DNA of 64,000 bases from Paracoccus alcaliphilus (GTDB lineage Bacteria > Pseudomonadota > Alphaproteobacteria > Rhodobacterales > Rhodobacteraceae). The notes beneath the pieces were generated by a model, which did not search any database, had not been told where the DNA came from, and worked only from the letters and a program-made list of their open reading frames with translations. This document shows positions 20,667 through 30,036 of the stretch, one piece after another; position 1 is the first letter of the stretch, and each line of letters begins with the position of its first letter. Location: the NCBI RefSeq assembly GCF_028553725.1, contig NZ_CP067124.1:3048001-3112000 (forward strand), read 5' to 3'. The translations under genes were made by a program, and so were the position numbers.

Positions 20667-21428
20667 TCACGCAGGTGCCGTAGGGTCGCCAAGGGCGAAG
20701 GCGATCAGCATCGCGGTCTCGACCGCCAGCGACAGCGTGCCCAGAACATCGCCGGTCTGCCCGCCCAGCCATTTTCGTGCCCGGGCGATGACCCATGCCG
20801 CGGCCACGACCCCGGCGATCGCGGCACCCGGCGCTCCCGGCCCGGCCAGCGACAGGGCCAGCGCGGCAAGGGTCAGCGCCACCAGCAGCGCGGCGACCGA
20901 AGGGCGGCCCGCATCCCGGCCCAGACCATCGCCGCGCGCGGGCGGCAACAGGATCATGCCGGGCAGGATGGCCGCCCGCCCGCAAGCCGCCGCCGCGATC
21001 AGCGCCAGAGGCGAGACCAAGGTCAGCGCCGCAATCCGCAGCGCCGTCGTCAGAATCAGCGCCATCGTGCCATAGCTGCCGATATGCGAATCGCGCATGA
21101 TCCGCAGCCGCGTCTGCTGGTCCTGCCCGCCAGCGGCGTCGGTGAAATCGGCCAGGGCATCCTCGTGCAGCGCGCCGGTGAACCAGACCATCAGCGCCAC
21201 CGACAGGCAGGCCGTCAGCAGCGACGCATCCCAGATCAGCAACGGAAGCGCGCCCACCGCACCCACCACCGCGCCCGCCAGAGGAAAGGCCCATGCGGCC
21301 TCTTTCAGCGGCAGGATGCGCGCGGGCAGCAGGCGCCCCAGCGGCAGGCGGGTCAGAAAGACCAGCGCCAGCAGCAATTGATGCAGCCTAGCCAATTCCG
21401 GCCTCGGCGAAGGTCGCCATCCCCTCAT
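20667..21428 (-). CDS. cobS: Adenosylcobinamide-GDP ribazoletransferase
   Basis: An integral membrane enzyme of about 240-253 residues that joins adenosylcobinamide-GDP to alpha-ribazole, the last step of the cobalamin nucleotide-loop pathway. The signature is LLALVFLTRLPLGRL and then the acidic metal site ALHEDALADFTDAAGG; repeated Ala/Leu-rich helices follow. The frame opens at ATG 21428 inside cobT. A TTG at 21395, which overlaps the cobT stop and has GAGG 6 bases upstream, may be the real start (242 residues). Third gene of the cobU-cobT-cobS operon. Confidence 0.9.
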   Translation of the reverse strand: MRGWRPSPRPELARLHQLLLALVFLTRLPLGRLLPARILPLKEAAWAFPLAGAVVGAVGALPLLIWDASLLTACLSVALMVWFTGALHEDALADFTDAAGGQDQQTRLRIMRDSHIGSYGTMALILTTALRIAALTLVSPLALIAAAACGRAAILPGMILLPPARGDGLGRDAGRPSVAALLVALTLAALALSLAGPGAPGAAIAGVVAAAWVIARARKWLGGQTGDVLGTLSLAVETAMLIAFALGDPTAPA

Positions 21429-22341
21429 GGCAGGCGATGGCGCCGCGCAGCACCATCAGCGCCACCGCCGCGCCCGAGCCCTCGCCCAGCCGCATGTCCA
21501 GCGACAGCACCGGCTGCATCCCCAGCGCGGAGATCAGCCGCCTGTGCCCCGGCTCGGCGCTTTCATGGCCGATCAGGCAATGGGCCAGCGCGGCGGGGTC
21601 GTCGCGGGTCAGCACGGCGGCGGCGGCGGTGCAGATGAACCCGTCAAGGATCACCGGCAGGCGCAGTTCCCGCGCCCGCAGCACCGCGCCGCAGATCGCC
21701 GCCTGCTCTCGCCCGCCGAAGGCCGCCAGCGTTTCGGCCACCGAGGCCGGGCGATGACGCGCCAGCCCCGCATCGACGGCGCGCAGCTTGTTTTGCAGGA
21801 TCGCGCTTCCTGCCCCGGTCCCCGGCCCGACCCAGTCCTGCGCCTGCCCGCCAAAGACCGAAGCCGCCTGCACCGCCGCAATGGTGGAATTGCCGATCCC
21901 CATCTCTCCCAGCAGCAGCACATCGGCGGCGGGATCGACGGATTCGGCCCCGATCCGCATCGCGGCCTTGCCCTCGGCGGCGTCCATCGCCGCATCTTGG
22001 GTGAAATCGCGGGTCGGGTGGTCCAGATCCAGCGGCACCACCGACAGATCCGCCCCCGCCACCCGGCAAAGCTGGTTGATCGCCGCCCCGCCCGCGCGGA
22101 AATTCTGCACCATCTGCGCCGTCACTTCGGGCGGAAAGGGATTGACCCCTTGCGCGACGATGCCGTGATTGCCCGCAAAGACCACCGCCTGCGCATGGTC
22201 CAGCCGCGGCACCGCCCGCCCCTGCCAGCCCGCCATGAAGACCGCCAGTTCCTCCAGCCGTCCCAGCGATCCCGGCGGCTTGGTCAGGCTGTCCTGCCGC
22301 GCCCGCGCCGCATCCGCCGCCTGTTGGTCAAAGCCCGTCAT
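21388..22341 (-). CDS. cobT: Nicotinate-nucleotide--dimethylbenzimidazole phosphoribosyltransferase
   Basis: A 317-residue cytosolic enzyme that makes alpha-ribazole phosphate from dimethylbenzimidazole and nicotinate mononucleotide for cobalamin assembly. Family features are SLTKPPGSLGRLEELA at the N-terminus, VVFAGNHGIVAQGVNPFPPEVT, GGAAINQLCR, GEMGIGNSTIAAV and the C-terminal MATFAEAGIG carrying the catalytic Glu. Its ATG overlaps the cobU stop as ATGA, and its end overlaps the possible cobS start. It is in the middle of a three-gene operon. Confidence 0.96.
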   Translation of the reverse strand: MTGFDQQAADAARARQDSLTKPPGSLGRLEELAVFMAGWQGRAVPRLDHAQAVVFAGNHGIVAQGVNPFPPEVTAQMVQNFRAGGAAINQLCRVAGADLSVVPLDLDHPTRDFTQDAAMDAAEGKAAMRIGAESVDPAADVLLLGEMGIGNSTIAAVQAASVFGGQAQDWVGPGTGAGSAILQNKLRAVDAGLARHRPASVAETLAAFGGREQAAICGAVLRARELRLPVILDGFICTAAAAVLTRDDPAALAHCLIGHESAEPGHRRLISALGMQPVLSLDMRLGEGSGAAVALMVLRGAIACHEGMATFAEAGIG

Positions 22342-22859
22342 GGCTGCCCCGCAGGCGCGGGCTTGATCCGCAGGGGCTGACCGCAGACGGCCATCCAGAC
22401 CTCATCGGCGACTTCCGCCACCGCCTGATTCATCCAGCCATGCGCATCCCGGAACTGCCGCGCCAGCGCATTGTCGGGCACGATGCCAAGGCCAAGCTCA
22501 TTCGTCACCAGCACCACCGGATCGCGCTGCTGGCGCAGCACCGCCACCAGCGCCGCAATATCGGCCTGTCCCATCGTGTTCGACAGCCACAGCGTCAGGC
22601 AATCGACCAGCCGGGTGCCCTGCCCATCGGTGGCAGACAATACGCCGACCAGATCCACGGGCTCCTCTACCGTGATCCAACCCTGATCGCGGCGCTCCTT
22701 ATGTAGCTGAATACGCTGCGACATTTCATCATCAAAGGCCTGCGCCGTGGCGATATAGACGCGCCCGCCGCCCTGTTGCAGCACCAGCCGCTCGGCCAGG
22801 GCCGATTTTCCCGAACGGGCACCGCCGGTCACCAGCGCGATATGGGCATGCTTCATCAT
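22338..22859 (-). CDS. cobU: Bifunctional adenosylcobinamide kinase / guanylyltransferase
   Basis: A 173-residue enzyme that phosphorylates adenosylcobinamide and then adds GMP from GTP. The P-loop TGGARSGKSALAE is at residues 11-23 and RVYIATAQAFDDEM follows; the region VDCLTLWLSN is characteristic, as is VLVTNELGLGIVPDN. The start is one of two adjacent ATGs (22859/22856). It is the first gene of cobU-cobT-cobS. The 100 bases to the divergent oligopeptide-binding gene are too short for a cobalamin riboswitch, and none was seen. Confidence 0.95.
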   Translation of the reverse strand: MMKHAHIALVTGGARSGKSALAERLVLQQGGGRVYIATAQAFDDEMSQRIQLHKERRDQGWITVEEPVDLVGVLSATDGQGTRLVDCLTLWLSNTMGQADIAALVAVLRQQRDPVVLVTNELGLGIVPDNALARQFRDAHGWMNQAVAEVADEVWMAVCGQPLRIKPAPAGQP

Positions 22860-22961
22860 CGCGCCATCTGTTCCACAGCCCTGCACCGTTGAAAAGTGGC
22901 TTGTGCGATTTACCACGGCGTCGGGATGGTTAAACCTGTGGCCGTTACCGATGAGGCCCCC

Positions 22962-24551
22962 GTGACCCGATTCCTTGCCGCCGCCCTTGCCGCTTTGCTT
23001 GCGCTGCCCGCCTTGGGACAGCCTGCCGAGGGCGAACGGCTGGCCGAGGATCAAAGCTTTACCTTCTGGCTGCCCGATGCTGTCGGCGTTCTGGACCCGG
23101 CCCAGACCAGCGATCCCGAGGGCATGGACCTGCTGCGGCAGTTGTTCGAGGGGTTGATGACCGAGGACGCGACCGGCGCCATGATCCCCGGCATGACCGA
23201 GCGCCACGAGGTCAGCGAGGACGGGCTGACCCACAATTTTCAACTGCGCGCGGCCCGCTGGTCGAATGGCGATCCGGTGACGGCGGATGATTTCGTTGCC
23301 GCCTGGCGGCGGGTGGTGGACCCGAAAACCGGCTCGGCCCATGCGCGATATCTGGCGCTGATGCAGATCGAGAACGCGGCCCCGATCATCGCGGGCGAGA
23401 TCCCAGCCGAGCAGCTGGGCGTGACCGCCCTCGATGCGCGCCGGTTGCAGGTCACGCTGACCCGGCCCGTGGCCCATTTCGCGGCGATGCTGTCCCATCC
23501 GGCGACTTTTCCCATACCCCCCGACTCGTCCGGGGACGACGGGGGGATCCAGCCGGGCAAGCTGGTCGGCAATGGCGCCTTCACGCTGCAAGCCCATGAT
23601 CCGGGCGCATCAATCACCCTGACCAAGAACCCCGCATATTGGGACGCCGCCAATGTGGTGATGGAGACCCTGCGCGGTGTCACCGAGATCGACGGCCAGG
23701 CGGCACTGACCCGCTTTCGCGCCGGCGAACTGGACCGGGTGCCCATCCCCGTCGGGGAATATCCGCAACTGCATGAGGATTTTCCCGATCAGGCAACGGC
23801 GCTGCCCATCCCCTGCACCTATGCCTATGTTTTCAACCTGTCCGACAAGGGGCCCGAGGCGCTGAAGAACCCTGCCCTGCGACGGGCGCTGTCGCTGGGG
23901 CTGGAGCGTGACCTGATGGTGTCGAACGTGCTGCAAGGCGGCCAGCGCCCCGCGCAAGGCTGGACGCATTGGGCGATCGCGGGCCTTGACGCACCCGAAG
24001 GCGGGCCTGCCGCGCTGGATCAGGATGCCAGGACCGCGCTGGCCCGCGAATTGCTGGCCGGGGCGGGTTACGGCCCCGACAACCCGCTGCGGCTGGTGCT
24101 GCAATATAACGGCGACGAGTTGCACCGGCTGCTGGCGCAGGCCGCACGGCAATACTGGAAACCGCTGGGGGTCGAGGTCTCACTGAACAATCTGGACTGG
24201 ATGACCCATGCCGACCGGATGCACCGTCAGGATTTCGAGATCGCCCGCTATGGCTGGTGCGCCGATTACAACGAGCCTTCGGCCTTTCTCGACTGGTTCC
24301 GCAGCGACGGTGAAAACAGCGGCGGATGGTCGAATGATGAATATGACCACCTGCTGGATCAGGCCCGGCTGGCCGATGATCCCGCGCCGCTTTACCGTCA
24401 GGCCGAAGAGATCCTTGCAGCCGAGGCCCCCGCCGCCTTCGTCTATCACTATGCCACGACTGAGATGATCAATCCCGCGATCCGGGGGCTGCCTCGTGGC
24501 AATGCGATGGGGCGATGGTATGGCAAGGACCTGTATCGACTGGCGCCATGA
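22962..24551 (+). CDS. Oligopeptide ABC transporter substrate-binding protein (OppA/SBP_bac_5)
   Basis: A 529-residue periplasmic binding protein. The start is a GTG (VTRFLAAALAALLALPALGQ) with GAGG upstream, giving a clean Sec signal peptide. An upstream ATG at 22896 would put 22 extra residues before it. Family 5 features are LDPAQTSDPEGMDLLRQLFEGLM, WSNGDPVTADDFVAAWRRVVDP, VGNGAFTL and a C-terminal domain with LVLQYN. It resembles the MppA/OppA cluster that binds short peptides. No permease or ATPase genes are adjacent, so it must work with a system encoded elsewhere. Divergent from cobU. Confidence 0.88.
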   Translation: MTRFLAAALAALLALPALGQPAEGERLAEDQSFTFWLPDAVGVLDPAQTSDPEGMDLLRQLFEGLMTEDATGAMIPGMTERHEVSEDGLTHNFQLRAARWSNGDPVTADDFVAAWRRVVDPKTGSAHARYLALMQIENAAPIIAGEIPAEQLGVTALDARRLQVTLTRPVAHFAAMLSHPATFPIPPDSSGDDGGIQPGKLVGNGAFTLQAHDPGASITLTKNPAYWDAANVVMETLRGVTEIDGQAALTRFRAGELDRVPIPVGEYPQLHEDFPDQATALPIPCTYAYVFNLSDKGPEALKNPALRRALSLGLERDLMVSNVLQGGQRPAQGWTHWAIAGLDAPEGGPAALDQDARTALARELLAGAGYGPDNPLRLVLQYNGDELHRLLAQAARQYWKPLGVEVSLNNLDWMTHADRMHRQDFEIARYGWCADYNEPSAFLDWFRSDGENSGGWSNDEYDHLLDQARLADDPAPLYRQAEEILAAEAPAAFVYHYATTEMINPAIRGLPRGNAMGRWYGKDLYRLAP

Positions 24552-24614
24552 CCCTTTCCAACCTGCGCCCCGGCTGATAATCAGCGGTCTTTCGGCATCC
24601 CAAGCGAGGTTTCC

Positions 24615-25952
24615 ATGCAGCCCGTGAACATCGTCGGCGCCGGTCTGGCAGGGTCCGAGGCCGCATGGCAGGTCGCCCGCGCGGGCGTGCCCGTGATCCT
24701 GCACGAGATGCGCCCGACCGTCGCCACCTTCGCCCACAAGACCGGCGATTGCGCGGAAATGGTCTGCTCGAACAGCTTTCGTTCGGACGATGACGTGATG
24801 AACGCCGTGGGGCAATTGCATTGGGAAATGCGCGCGGCAGGCGGGTTGATCATGGCGATGGCCGACCGCCACCGCCTGCCCGCAGGCGGCGCGCTGGCCG
24901 TGGACCGGGATGCGTTCTCGGCCGCCGTGACCGAAACCCTGCGGGCCGAACCGCTGGTCCGGATCGTCGCGGGCGAGATCACCGAGCTGCCCACCGATGG
25001 CAACTGGATCGTGGCCACCGGGCCGCTGACCTCGGACGCGCTGGCGGGCGCGATCCGCCGGGTGACGGGCACCGAGGCGCTGGCCTTTTTCGACGCCATC
25101 GCCCCCATCGTCCATGCCGAGACCATCGACATGTCGGTGGCCTGGGAACAAAGCCGTTATGACAAGGGCGAATCTGACGCCGAACGCCGCGCCTATATCA
25201 ACTGCCCGATGACCCGCGACGAATACGAGGCCTTCATCGACGCCCTGCTGGCCGCCGATAAAACCGAATTCCGCGAGGGCGAGACCGCCGGTTATTTCGA
25301 CGGCTGCCTGCCGATCGAGGTGATGGCCGAACGCGGACGCGAAACCCTGCGCCACGGCCCGATGAAGCCGGTCGGGTTGACCAATGCCCACAAGCCCCAG
25401 GAAAAAGCTTATGCGGTGGTCCAGCTTCGCCGGGACAATGCTTTGGGAACGCTGTATAATATCGTCGGCTTCCAGACCAAGATGAAATACGGCGCGCAAA
25501 CACAGGTGTTCCGCATGATCCCCGGCCTGCAAAATGCCAGCTTTGCACGTCTTGGCGGTATCCACCGGAATTCATTCCTGAATTCTCCGACGCTGCTGGA
25601 TGACCGGATGCGGATGCGGCAACGCCCGAACCTGCGCTTTGCCGGTCAGGTGACGGGTGTCGAAGGCTATGTCGAAAGCGCCGCGATGGGGCTGCTGGCG
25701 GGCCGGATGGCGGCGGCGCAGGCAAAAGGCGCCGAGCTTGCCCCCCCGCCCTTCACCACGGCGATGGGCGCTCTGGTCAACCACATCACCGGTGGGGCCG
25801 AGGCAAAGACCTTCCAGCCGATGAACGTGAATTTCGGCCTGTTCCCGCCGCTGGACGACGCGCGTGGCGGCCGTCGCGGCCGCAAGGACCGCTATCCGGC
25901 CTATACACAGCGTGCCAAGGACGATTTCAGCGCATGGCTGGCGGCACAATAA
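24615..25952 (+). CDS. trmFO: tRNA (uracil-5-)-methyltransferase TrmFO, folate-dependent
   Basis: A 445-residue flavoenzyme that methylates U54 in the T-loop of tRNA using methylenetetrahydrofolate. The N-terminal FAD site is [18 protein letters not shown]. Characteristic GidA-related regions follow: [14 protein letters not shown] (with the catalytic-loop Cys), [47 protein letters not shown] and [20 protein letters not shown]. The length separates it from the longer MnmG. Its last 19 bases overlap gluQ, so the two tRNA-modifying enzymes are co-expressed. Confidence 0.96.
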   Translation: MQPVNIVGAGLAGSEAAWQVARAGVPVILHEMRPTVATFAHKTGDCAEMVCSNSFRSDDDVMNAVGQLHWEMRAAGGLIMAMADRHRLPAGGALAVDRDAFSAAVTETLRAEPLVRIVAGEITELPTDGNWIVATGPLTSDALAGAIRRVTGTEALAFFDAIAPIVHAETIDMSVAWEQSRYDKGESDAERRAYINCPMTRDEYEAFIDALLAADKTEFREGETAGYFDGCLPIEVMAERGRETLRHGPMKPVGLTNAHKPQEKAYAVVQLRRDNALGTLYNIVGFQTKMKYGAQTQVFRMIPGLQNASFARLGGIHRNSFLNSPTLLDDRMRMRQRPNLRFAGQVTGVEGYVESAAMGLLAGRMAAAQAKGAELAPPPFTTAMGALVNHITGGAEAKTFQPMNVNFGLFPPLDDARGGRRGRKDRYPAYTQRAKDDFSAWLAAQ

Positions 25953-26785
25953 TCCGCACGCGCTTCGCGCCCTCGCCCACCGGCCTGCTGCACCTGGGCC
26001 ATGCCTATGCCGCACTGGTCGCCGCACGAGAGGCTGATACCGGCCAGTTCCTGCTGCGGATCGAAGATATCGACCGCGACCGCTGCCGCCCCGAATACGA
26101 GGCCGCGATCCAGGACGATCTGGTTTGGCTGGGCCTTGACTGGCAGCAACCCATCATGCGGCAATCCGACCGTATGGAAGCCTATCGCGCGGCCCTGAAG
26201 CAACTGGCCCCGTTCAGCTATCCCTGCCGCTGCCGTCGCGGCGACATCCGCGTAGCCCTTGCCGCCCCGCAAGAAGGCGCCCTACCCGCCGGTCCCGACG
26301 GGTTGATCTATCCCGGCACCTGCCGCGGCCGCCCGCTCTCGGATGCCGGGCCCGGTGACGTGATCCGGCTGGACGCAGAACGCGCCTTCGCCGCCCTCAC
26401 CCTCGACCGGATCGGCTTTCGCGATCAGGCCATCATGCCCGGCCATGACCACATCCTGACCCGAGAGCAGTTCCTGGACGGCATCGGCGACGTGATCCTG
26501 TCGCGGCGCGGCATGGGCACATCCTATCATCTCGCCGTGGTCGTGGACGATACCGCGCAAAAGGTCACAACCGTTACACGCGGAAAAGATCTGTTCGATT
26601 CCACATATATACACGTTCTTCTTCAGAAACTTCTGAAACTGCCGACGCCGCGTTACCATCACCACCGCCTGATCCGCGACGACTCCGGCAAACGGCTGGC
26701 AAAACGTGACGACGCCCGCGCCATCCGCCATTACCGCGACGACGGTGCCACCCCACAGGACATCCACCGCATGCTCGGCTTCTGA
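25934..26785 (+). CDS. gluQ: Glutamyl-Q tRNA(Asp) synthetase
   Basis: A 283-residue paralogue of glutamyl-tRNA synthetase that lacks the anticodon-binding domain. It attaches glutamate to queuosine 34 of tRNA-Asp. The class I HIGH-like motif is [27 protein letters not shown] follows. The zinc site residues are seen in YPCRCRR and GTCRG, and the KMSKS-like motif reads SGKRLAKRD. The gene starts inside trmFO, with a 19-base overlap. A dispersed repeat hairpin follows and separates it from the convergent hisI. Confidence 0.95.
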   Translation: MAGGTIIRTRFAPSPTGLLHLGHAYAALVAAREADTGQFLLRIEDIDRDRCRPEYEAAIQDDLVWLGLDWQQPIMRQSDRMEAYRAALKQLAPFSYPCRCRRGDIRVALAAPQEGALPAGPDGLIYPGTCRGRPLSDAGPGDVIRLDAERAFAALTLDRIGFRDQAIMPGHDHILTREQFLDGIGDVILSRRGMGTSYHLAVVVDDTAQKVTTVTRGKDLFDSTYIHVLLQKLLKLPTPRYHHHRLIRDDSGKRLAKRDDARAIRHYRDDGATPQDIHRMLGF

Positions 26786-26787
26786 CC

Positions 26788-26848
26788 ATCTCTGGTGCCG
26801 AAATATCCCGGGGGAGTCGCTGGAACGGCGACGGGGGCAGCGCCCCCG
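26788..26848 (-). repeat. Dispersed hairpin-plus-tail repeat, copy A2 (inverted)
   Basis: Read on the minus strand: a CGGGGGC/GCCCCCG-type hairpin, a second hairpin GTCGC...GCGAC, then CCCCCGGGATATTTCGGCAC and CAGAGATG. It matches the copies at 5469 and 54156 and fills the gap between convergent gluQ and hisI. Confidence 0.8.
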
Positions 26849-26849
26849 A

Positions 26850-27209
26850 TCAACCCGCCATCGGCACCATGATCTCGACCTCATCCCCGCCCCGGATCGC
26901 AGTATAAAAGCACGAACGCCGGTTGGTGTGACACGCCGGTCCGGTCTGGCGGACCAGCGCCAGAAGGCAATCGCGGTCGCAATCGACGCGCAATTCCACC
27001 AGTTCCTGCACATGACCCGAGCTTTCGCCCTTGACCCAGAACGAAGCCCGCGACCGCGACCAATAGGTCACCCGCCCGGTCTGCAAGGTCCGTGCCACGG
27101 ATTCGGCATTCATCCAGGCCATCATCAGCACCTGCCCGCTCTCCGCATCCTGCGCGATGGCCGGGATCAACCCCTTTTCATCATATTTAAGGCTTGCGGG
27201 ATCGAACAT
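26850..27209 (-). CDS. hisI: Phosphoribosyl-AMP cyclohydrolase
   Basis: A 119-residue monofunctional enzyme that opens the adenine ring of phosphoribosyl-AMP, the third step of histidine synthesis. Family motifs are LIPAIAQDAESGQVLMMAWMN, VTYWSRSRASFWVKGESSGH, and the metal-binding CDRDCLLALVRQTGPACHTNRRSCF with its conserved cysteines. There is no fused HisE domain, as usual in this group. It is divergent from the Fe-S scaffold-like gene, with about 60 bases between starts, and no other his gene is nearby. Confidence 0.96.
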   Translation of the reverse strand: MFDPASLKYDEKGLIPAIAQDAESGQVLMMAWMNAESVARTLQTGRVTYWSRSRASFWVKGESSGHVQELVELRVDCDRDCLLALVRQTGPACHTNRRSCFYTAIRGGDEVEIMVPMAG

Positions 27210-27271
27210 CGGGTTTCCTTTCGCAGCAGGTCTTCCTATCTAAGATGGATTGCAGGCGCGGGAAAGGACCG

Positions 27272-27715
27272 ATGGCCGATACCGATCTGATGCAGCTTTA
27301 TTCACGCCGGATCCTGGCGTTGACCACCTCGATCCCGCATCAGGGACGACTGGACGCCCCGCAGGGCAGCGCCAGCCGACGTTCTCCGCAATGCGGGTCC
27401 TCGGTGACGGTCGATGTGGTGCTGAAGGATGGCCGGATCACGGATTTCGCGCAAGAGGTGCGGGCCTGCGCGCTCGGTCAGGCCTCGGCCGCGGCGCTGG
27501 GCGCGGCGGTGATGGGGCTGCCCCGGGACGATATCGCCCGGACCCGCGACCAGCTGGAACTGATGCTGAAACAGGACGGCCCGCCACCCACCGCCCCTTT
27601 CGCCGAACTCGAGGCGCTTCTGCCTGCCCGCCTCTATCCCAACCGTCACGCCTCGATCCTGCTGGCATGGGATGCGACGCTGGCCGCGATGGACGAGGCG
27701 CTGGCCGCAGCCTGA
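27272..27715 (+). CDS. Iron-sulfur cluster assembly scaffold-like protein (NifU/IscU N-terminal family)
   Basis: A 147-residue protein of the IscU-like fold: LMQLYSRRILALTTSIPHQGRL, then PQCGSSVTVDVVLKDGRITDFAQEVRACALGQASAAALG. The first two Cys positions of the scaffold (in PQCGSS and RACALGQ) are present. The third IscU position is not obvious in the tail (LYPNRHASILLAWDA), as in many alphaproteobacterial relatives, so its activity as a true scaffold is uncertain. ATG 27272 follows AAGGA. No other Fe-S assembly genes are adjacent. Confidence 0.85.
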   Translation: MADTDLMQLYSRRILALTTSIPHQGRLDAPQGSASRRSPQCGSSVTVDVVLKDGRITDFAQEVRACALGQASAAALGAAVMGLPRDDIARTRDQLELMLKQDGPPPTAPFAELEALLPARLYPNRHASILLAWDATLAAMDEALAAA

Positions 27716-27730
27716 CCCCCACGTTTAATG

Positions 27731-27757
27731 AAAAAACCGGCCCACAAAGGGGCCGGT
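27731..27757 (-). terminator. Rho-independent terminator of the 31-residue membrane protein gene
   Basis: On the minus strand the stem ACCGGCCC/GGGCCGGT with a short loop is followed by six T. It lies about 70 bases after the stop of the small gene at 27830. Confidence 0.8.
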
Positions 27758-27829
27758 CAAGTTGCGCGTGGCTCGAGGACAGGCGGACGCACAGGCGGTG
27801 GCGCCGCATTGGCAACGCGGGGCAGAAAT

Positions 27830-27925
27830 TCAGGGTTGCAGGATGGCAGGCAGCCAAAGCGTGACGATCGTGCTGACAGAGATCGCAGCGACACCCATGA
27901 GATCGAAGATAAAATCGCGGGACAT
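27830..27925 (-). CDS. Small single-span membrane protein, 31 residues
   Basis: A short open frame whose product begins MSRDFIFDLMGVAAISVSTI and ends in VTLWLPAILQP. A polar N-terminus of about 8 residues precedes a hydrophobic segment of about 20, so one membrane span is expected. Support for expression is unusually good for its size: GGAGG lies 5 bases before the ATG at 27925, and a separate terminator follows on the same strand. It stands alone between the convergent Fe-S scaffold-like gene and the end of lepA. No family is recognised and the function is unknown. Confidence 0.6.
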   Translation of the reverse strand: MSRDFIFDLMGVAAISVSTIVTLWLPAILQP

Positions 27926-28021
27926 GATGGCCTCCGGTTAAGGTTGCCATTTTGTTCTCATATTGCGATGCCCGTGTAAAGAACTTTTTAGGAACATCTT
28001 AACTTTTTTCTGGAACAAACA

Positions 28022-28052
28022 GAAAACCCCGCTTCCGAAAGGGAAACGGGGT
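28022..28052 (-). terminator. Rho-independent terminator of lepA
   Basis: On the minus strand the stem ACCCCG...CGGGGT, extended by inner TTCC/GGAA pairs, is followed by TTTTCTG. It lies about 40 bases after the lepA stop. Confidence 0.75.
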
Positions 28053-28091
28053 CGATCAGCGCAAGGATGCCGGATCATGCGGAACGGGCGG

Positions 28092-29891
28092 TCAGTTATC
28101 CATCTTCAGCGCCTGAATGAAGGCCGTCTGCGGGATTTCGACCTTGCCGAACTGGCGCATCTTCTTCTTGCCGGCCTTCTGCTTCTCCAGCAGCTTCTTC
28201 TTGCGCGTGGCATCCCCGCCATAGCATTTTGCGGTCACATCCTTGCGCATCGCCGACAGGGTTTCACGCGCGATCACGCGGCTGCCGATGGCCGCCTGGA
28301 TCGGGATCTTGAACATATGCCGCGGGATCAGCTCTTTCAGCTTCTCCACCATGACCCGCCCCCGCGATTCGGCCCGGTCGCGATGGACCATGATCGACAG
28401 CGCGTCCACCGGTTCGTCATTCACCAGGATCGACATCTTGACCAGAAAATCCTCGCGGTATTCGCTGATCTGGTAATCGAACGAGGCATAGCCCTTGGTC
28501 ACCGATTTCAGCCGGTCATAGAAATCGAACACCACCTCGGCCAGCGGCAGGTCATAGACGACCATGGCGCGCGACCCGGCATAGGTCAGGTCCAGCTGGA
28601 TGCCGCGCCGGTCCTGGCACAGTTTCAGCACATCGCCCAGATATTCATCGGGCACCATGATCGTGGCGCGGATGCGCGGTTCCTCGATATGGTCCACCAG
28701 CGTCAGGTCGGGCATGTCGGCGGGGTTGTGCAGGTCGCGCACCTCGCCATCCTTCATATGCAGCTTGAACACGACCGAGGGCGCGGTGGTGATCAGGTCC
28801 AGATCATATTCGCGTTCCAGCCGGTCGCGGATCACCTCCAGATGCAGCAGCCCCAGGAAACCGCAGCGGAAACCAAAGCCAAGCGCGGCCGAGGTTTCCA
28901 TTTCATAGCTGAAGCTGGCATCGTTCAGCGCCAGTTTCTCGATCGCCTCGCGCAGCCCTTCGAAATCATTGGCATCGACCGGGAACAGCCCGCAGAACAC
29001 CACTGGCTGGGCGGGTTTGAAGCCCGGCAGCGCCCGGGCGGCGGGTTTGCGTTCATGGGTGACGGTGTCGCCAACGCGGGTATCGCGGACCTGCTTGATC
29101 GAGGCGGTAAAGACGCCGATCTCTCCCGGCCCCAGTTCCTCGATATCGCGCATGGCGGGGGTCAGCACGGCCAGCTTGTCCAGCCGATAGCTGGCGCCGG
29201 TCTGCATCATCTTGACCTGATCGCCCTTGCGGATAATCCCGTCCATGACCCGGATCATCACCACCACGCCCAGATAGGCGTCATACCAGCTGTCCACCAG
29301 CATCGCCTTCAGCGGCGCATCGCGTTCCCCTTTGGGCGCGGGCAGCCGGGTGACGATGGCCTCCAGCACGTCGGGAATGCCAAGCCCGGTCTTGGCGGAA
29401 ATCGGCACCGCGTCCGAGGCATCAATACCGATCACATCCTCGATCTGCTCCTTTACCCGGTCCGGCTCGGCCGCGGGCAGGTCGATCTTGTTCAGCACCG
29501 GCACGATCTCGTGATCGGCGTCGATGGCCTGATAAACATTGGCCAGCGTCTGCGCCTCGACCCCCTGGGTGGCGTCCACCACCAACAGCGAGCCTTCGAC
29601 CGCGCGCATCGACCGGCTGACCTCATAGGCAAAGTCCACATGACCCGGCGTGTCAATCAGGTTCAGGATATAGGTTTTCCCGTCCTTCGCCGGATAGGAA
29701 ATCCGCACGGTATTGGCCTTGATGGTGATGCCACGCTCACGCTCGATATCCATGCTGTCCAGCATCTGGGCCTTCATGTCGCGTTCGGCGACAGTGCCCG
29801 TCAACTGGATCAGCCGGTCGGCCAGGGTGGATTTGCCGTGGTCGATATGGGCCACGATGGAAAAATTGCGGATGAGGGACAGGTCGGTCAT
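28092..29891 (-). CDS. lepA: Elongation factor 4 (LepA), ribosome back-translocase
   Basis: A 599-residue translational GTPase acting on stalled or mistranslocated ribosomes. G domain: [14 protein letters not shown] (G1), [13 protein letters not shown] (G2), [10 protein letters not shown] (G3) and LNKIDLP (G4). The LepA-specific C-terminal domain includes [27 protein letters not shown]. The length is exactly that of the family. It is followed by a terminator and preceded by a short palindromic repeat that separates it from the DMT transporter gene. Confidence 0.98.
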   Translation of the reverse strand: MTDLSLIRNFSIVAHIDHGKSTLADRLIQLTGTVAERDMKAQMLDSMDIERERGITIKANTVRISYPAKDGKTYILNLIDTPGHVDFAYEVSRSMRAVEGSLLVVDATQGVEAQTLANVYQAIDADHEIVPVLNKIDLPAAEPDRVKEQIEDVIGIDASDAVPISAKTGLGIPDVLEAIVTRLPAPKGERDAPLKAMLVDSWYDAYLGVVVMIRVMDGIIRKGDQVKMMQTGASYRLDKLAVLTPAMRDIEELGPGEIGVFTASIKQVRDTRVGDTVTHERKPAARALPGFKPAQPVVFCGLFPVDANDFEGLREAIEKLALNDASFSYEMETSAALGFGFRCGFLGLLHLEVIRDRLEREYDLDLITTAPSVVFKLHMKDGEVRDLHNPADMPDLTLVDHIEEPRIRATIMVPDEYLGDVLKLCQDRRGIQLDLTYAGSRAMVVYDLPLAEVVFDFYDRLKSVTKGYASFDYQISEYREDFLVKMSILVNDEPVDALSIMVHRDRAESRGRVMVEKLKELIPRHMFKIPIQAAIGSRVIARETLSAMRKDVTAKCYGGDATRKKKLLEKQKAGKKKMRQFGKVEIPQTAFIQALKMDN

Positions 29892-29987
29892 GGGCCGGGC
29901 TATACAAGGGCGGAAGGGTTACGGAAAGGGGATTTTTGCGGCGAGGCGCGACGATGGCACCCGCGTGGGGGGCGGCGCAGCCGGCCC

Positions 29988-30023
29988 AGCCTTTCCGGCC
30001 CCTCGACGGGGTTGGAAAGGCTT
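29988..30023. repeat. 36-bp dispersed palindrome, copy 1
   Basis: Arms AGCCTTTCC and GGAAAGGCT enclose CCCCTCGACGGGG, so nearly the whole element is palindromic. An identical 36-base copy is at 59263-59298. Here it lies between the lepA start and the end of the DMT transporter gene, where it may also act as a terminator. Confidence 0.85.
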
Positions 30024-30036
30024 CTCCCGCCAACGG

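Noticed and set aside
22860..22961. Possible cobalamin riboswitch upstream of cobU
   Set aside because: The divergent gap is only about 100 bases and has no B12-box-like sequence; a full riboswitch would need around 200 bases.
22339..23597. Extended 419-codon frame ending in CobU
   Set aside because: Only the last 173 residues are CobU; the rest lies antisense to the OppA-like gene. The ATG at 22859 is the natural start.
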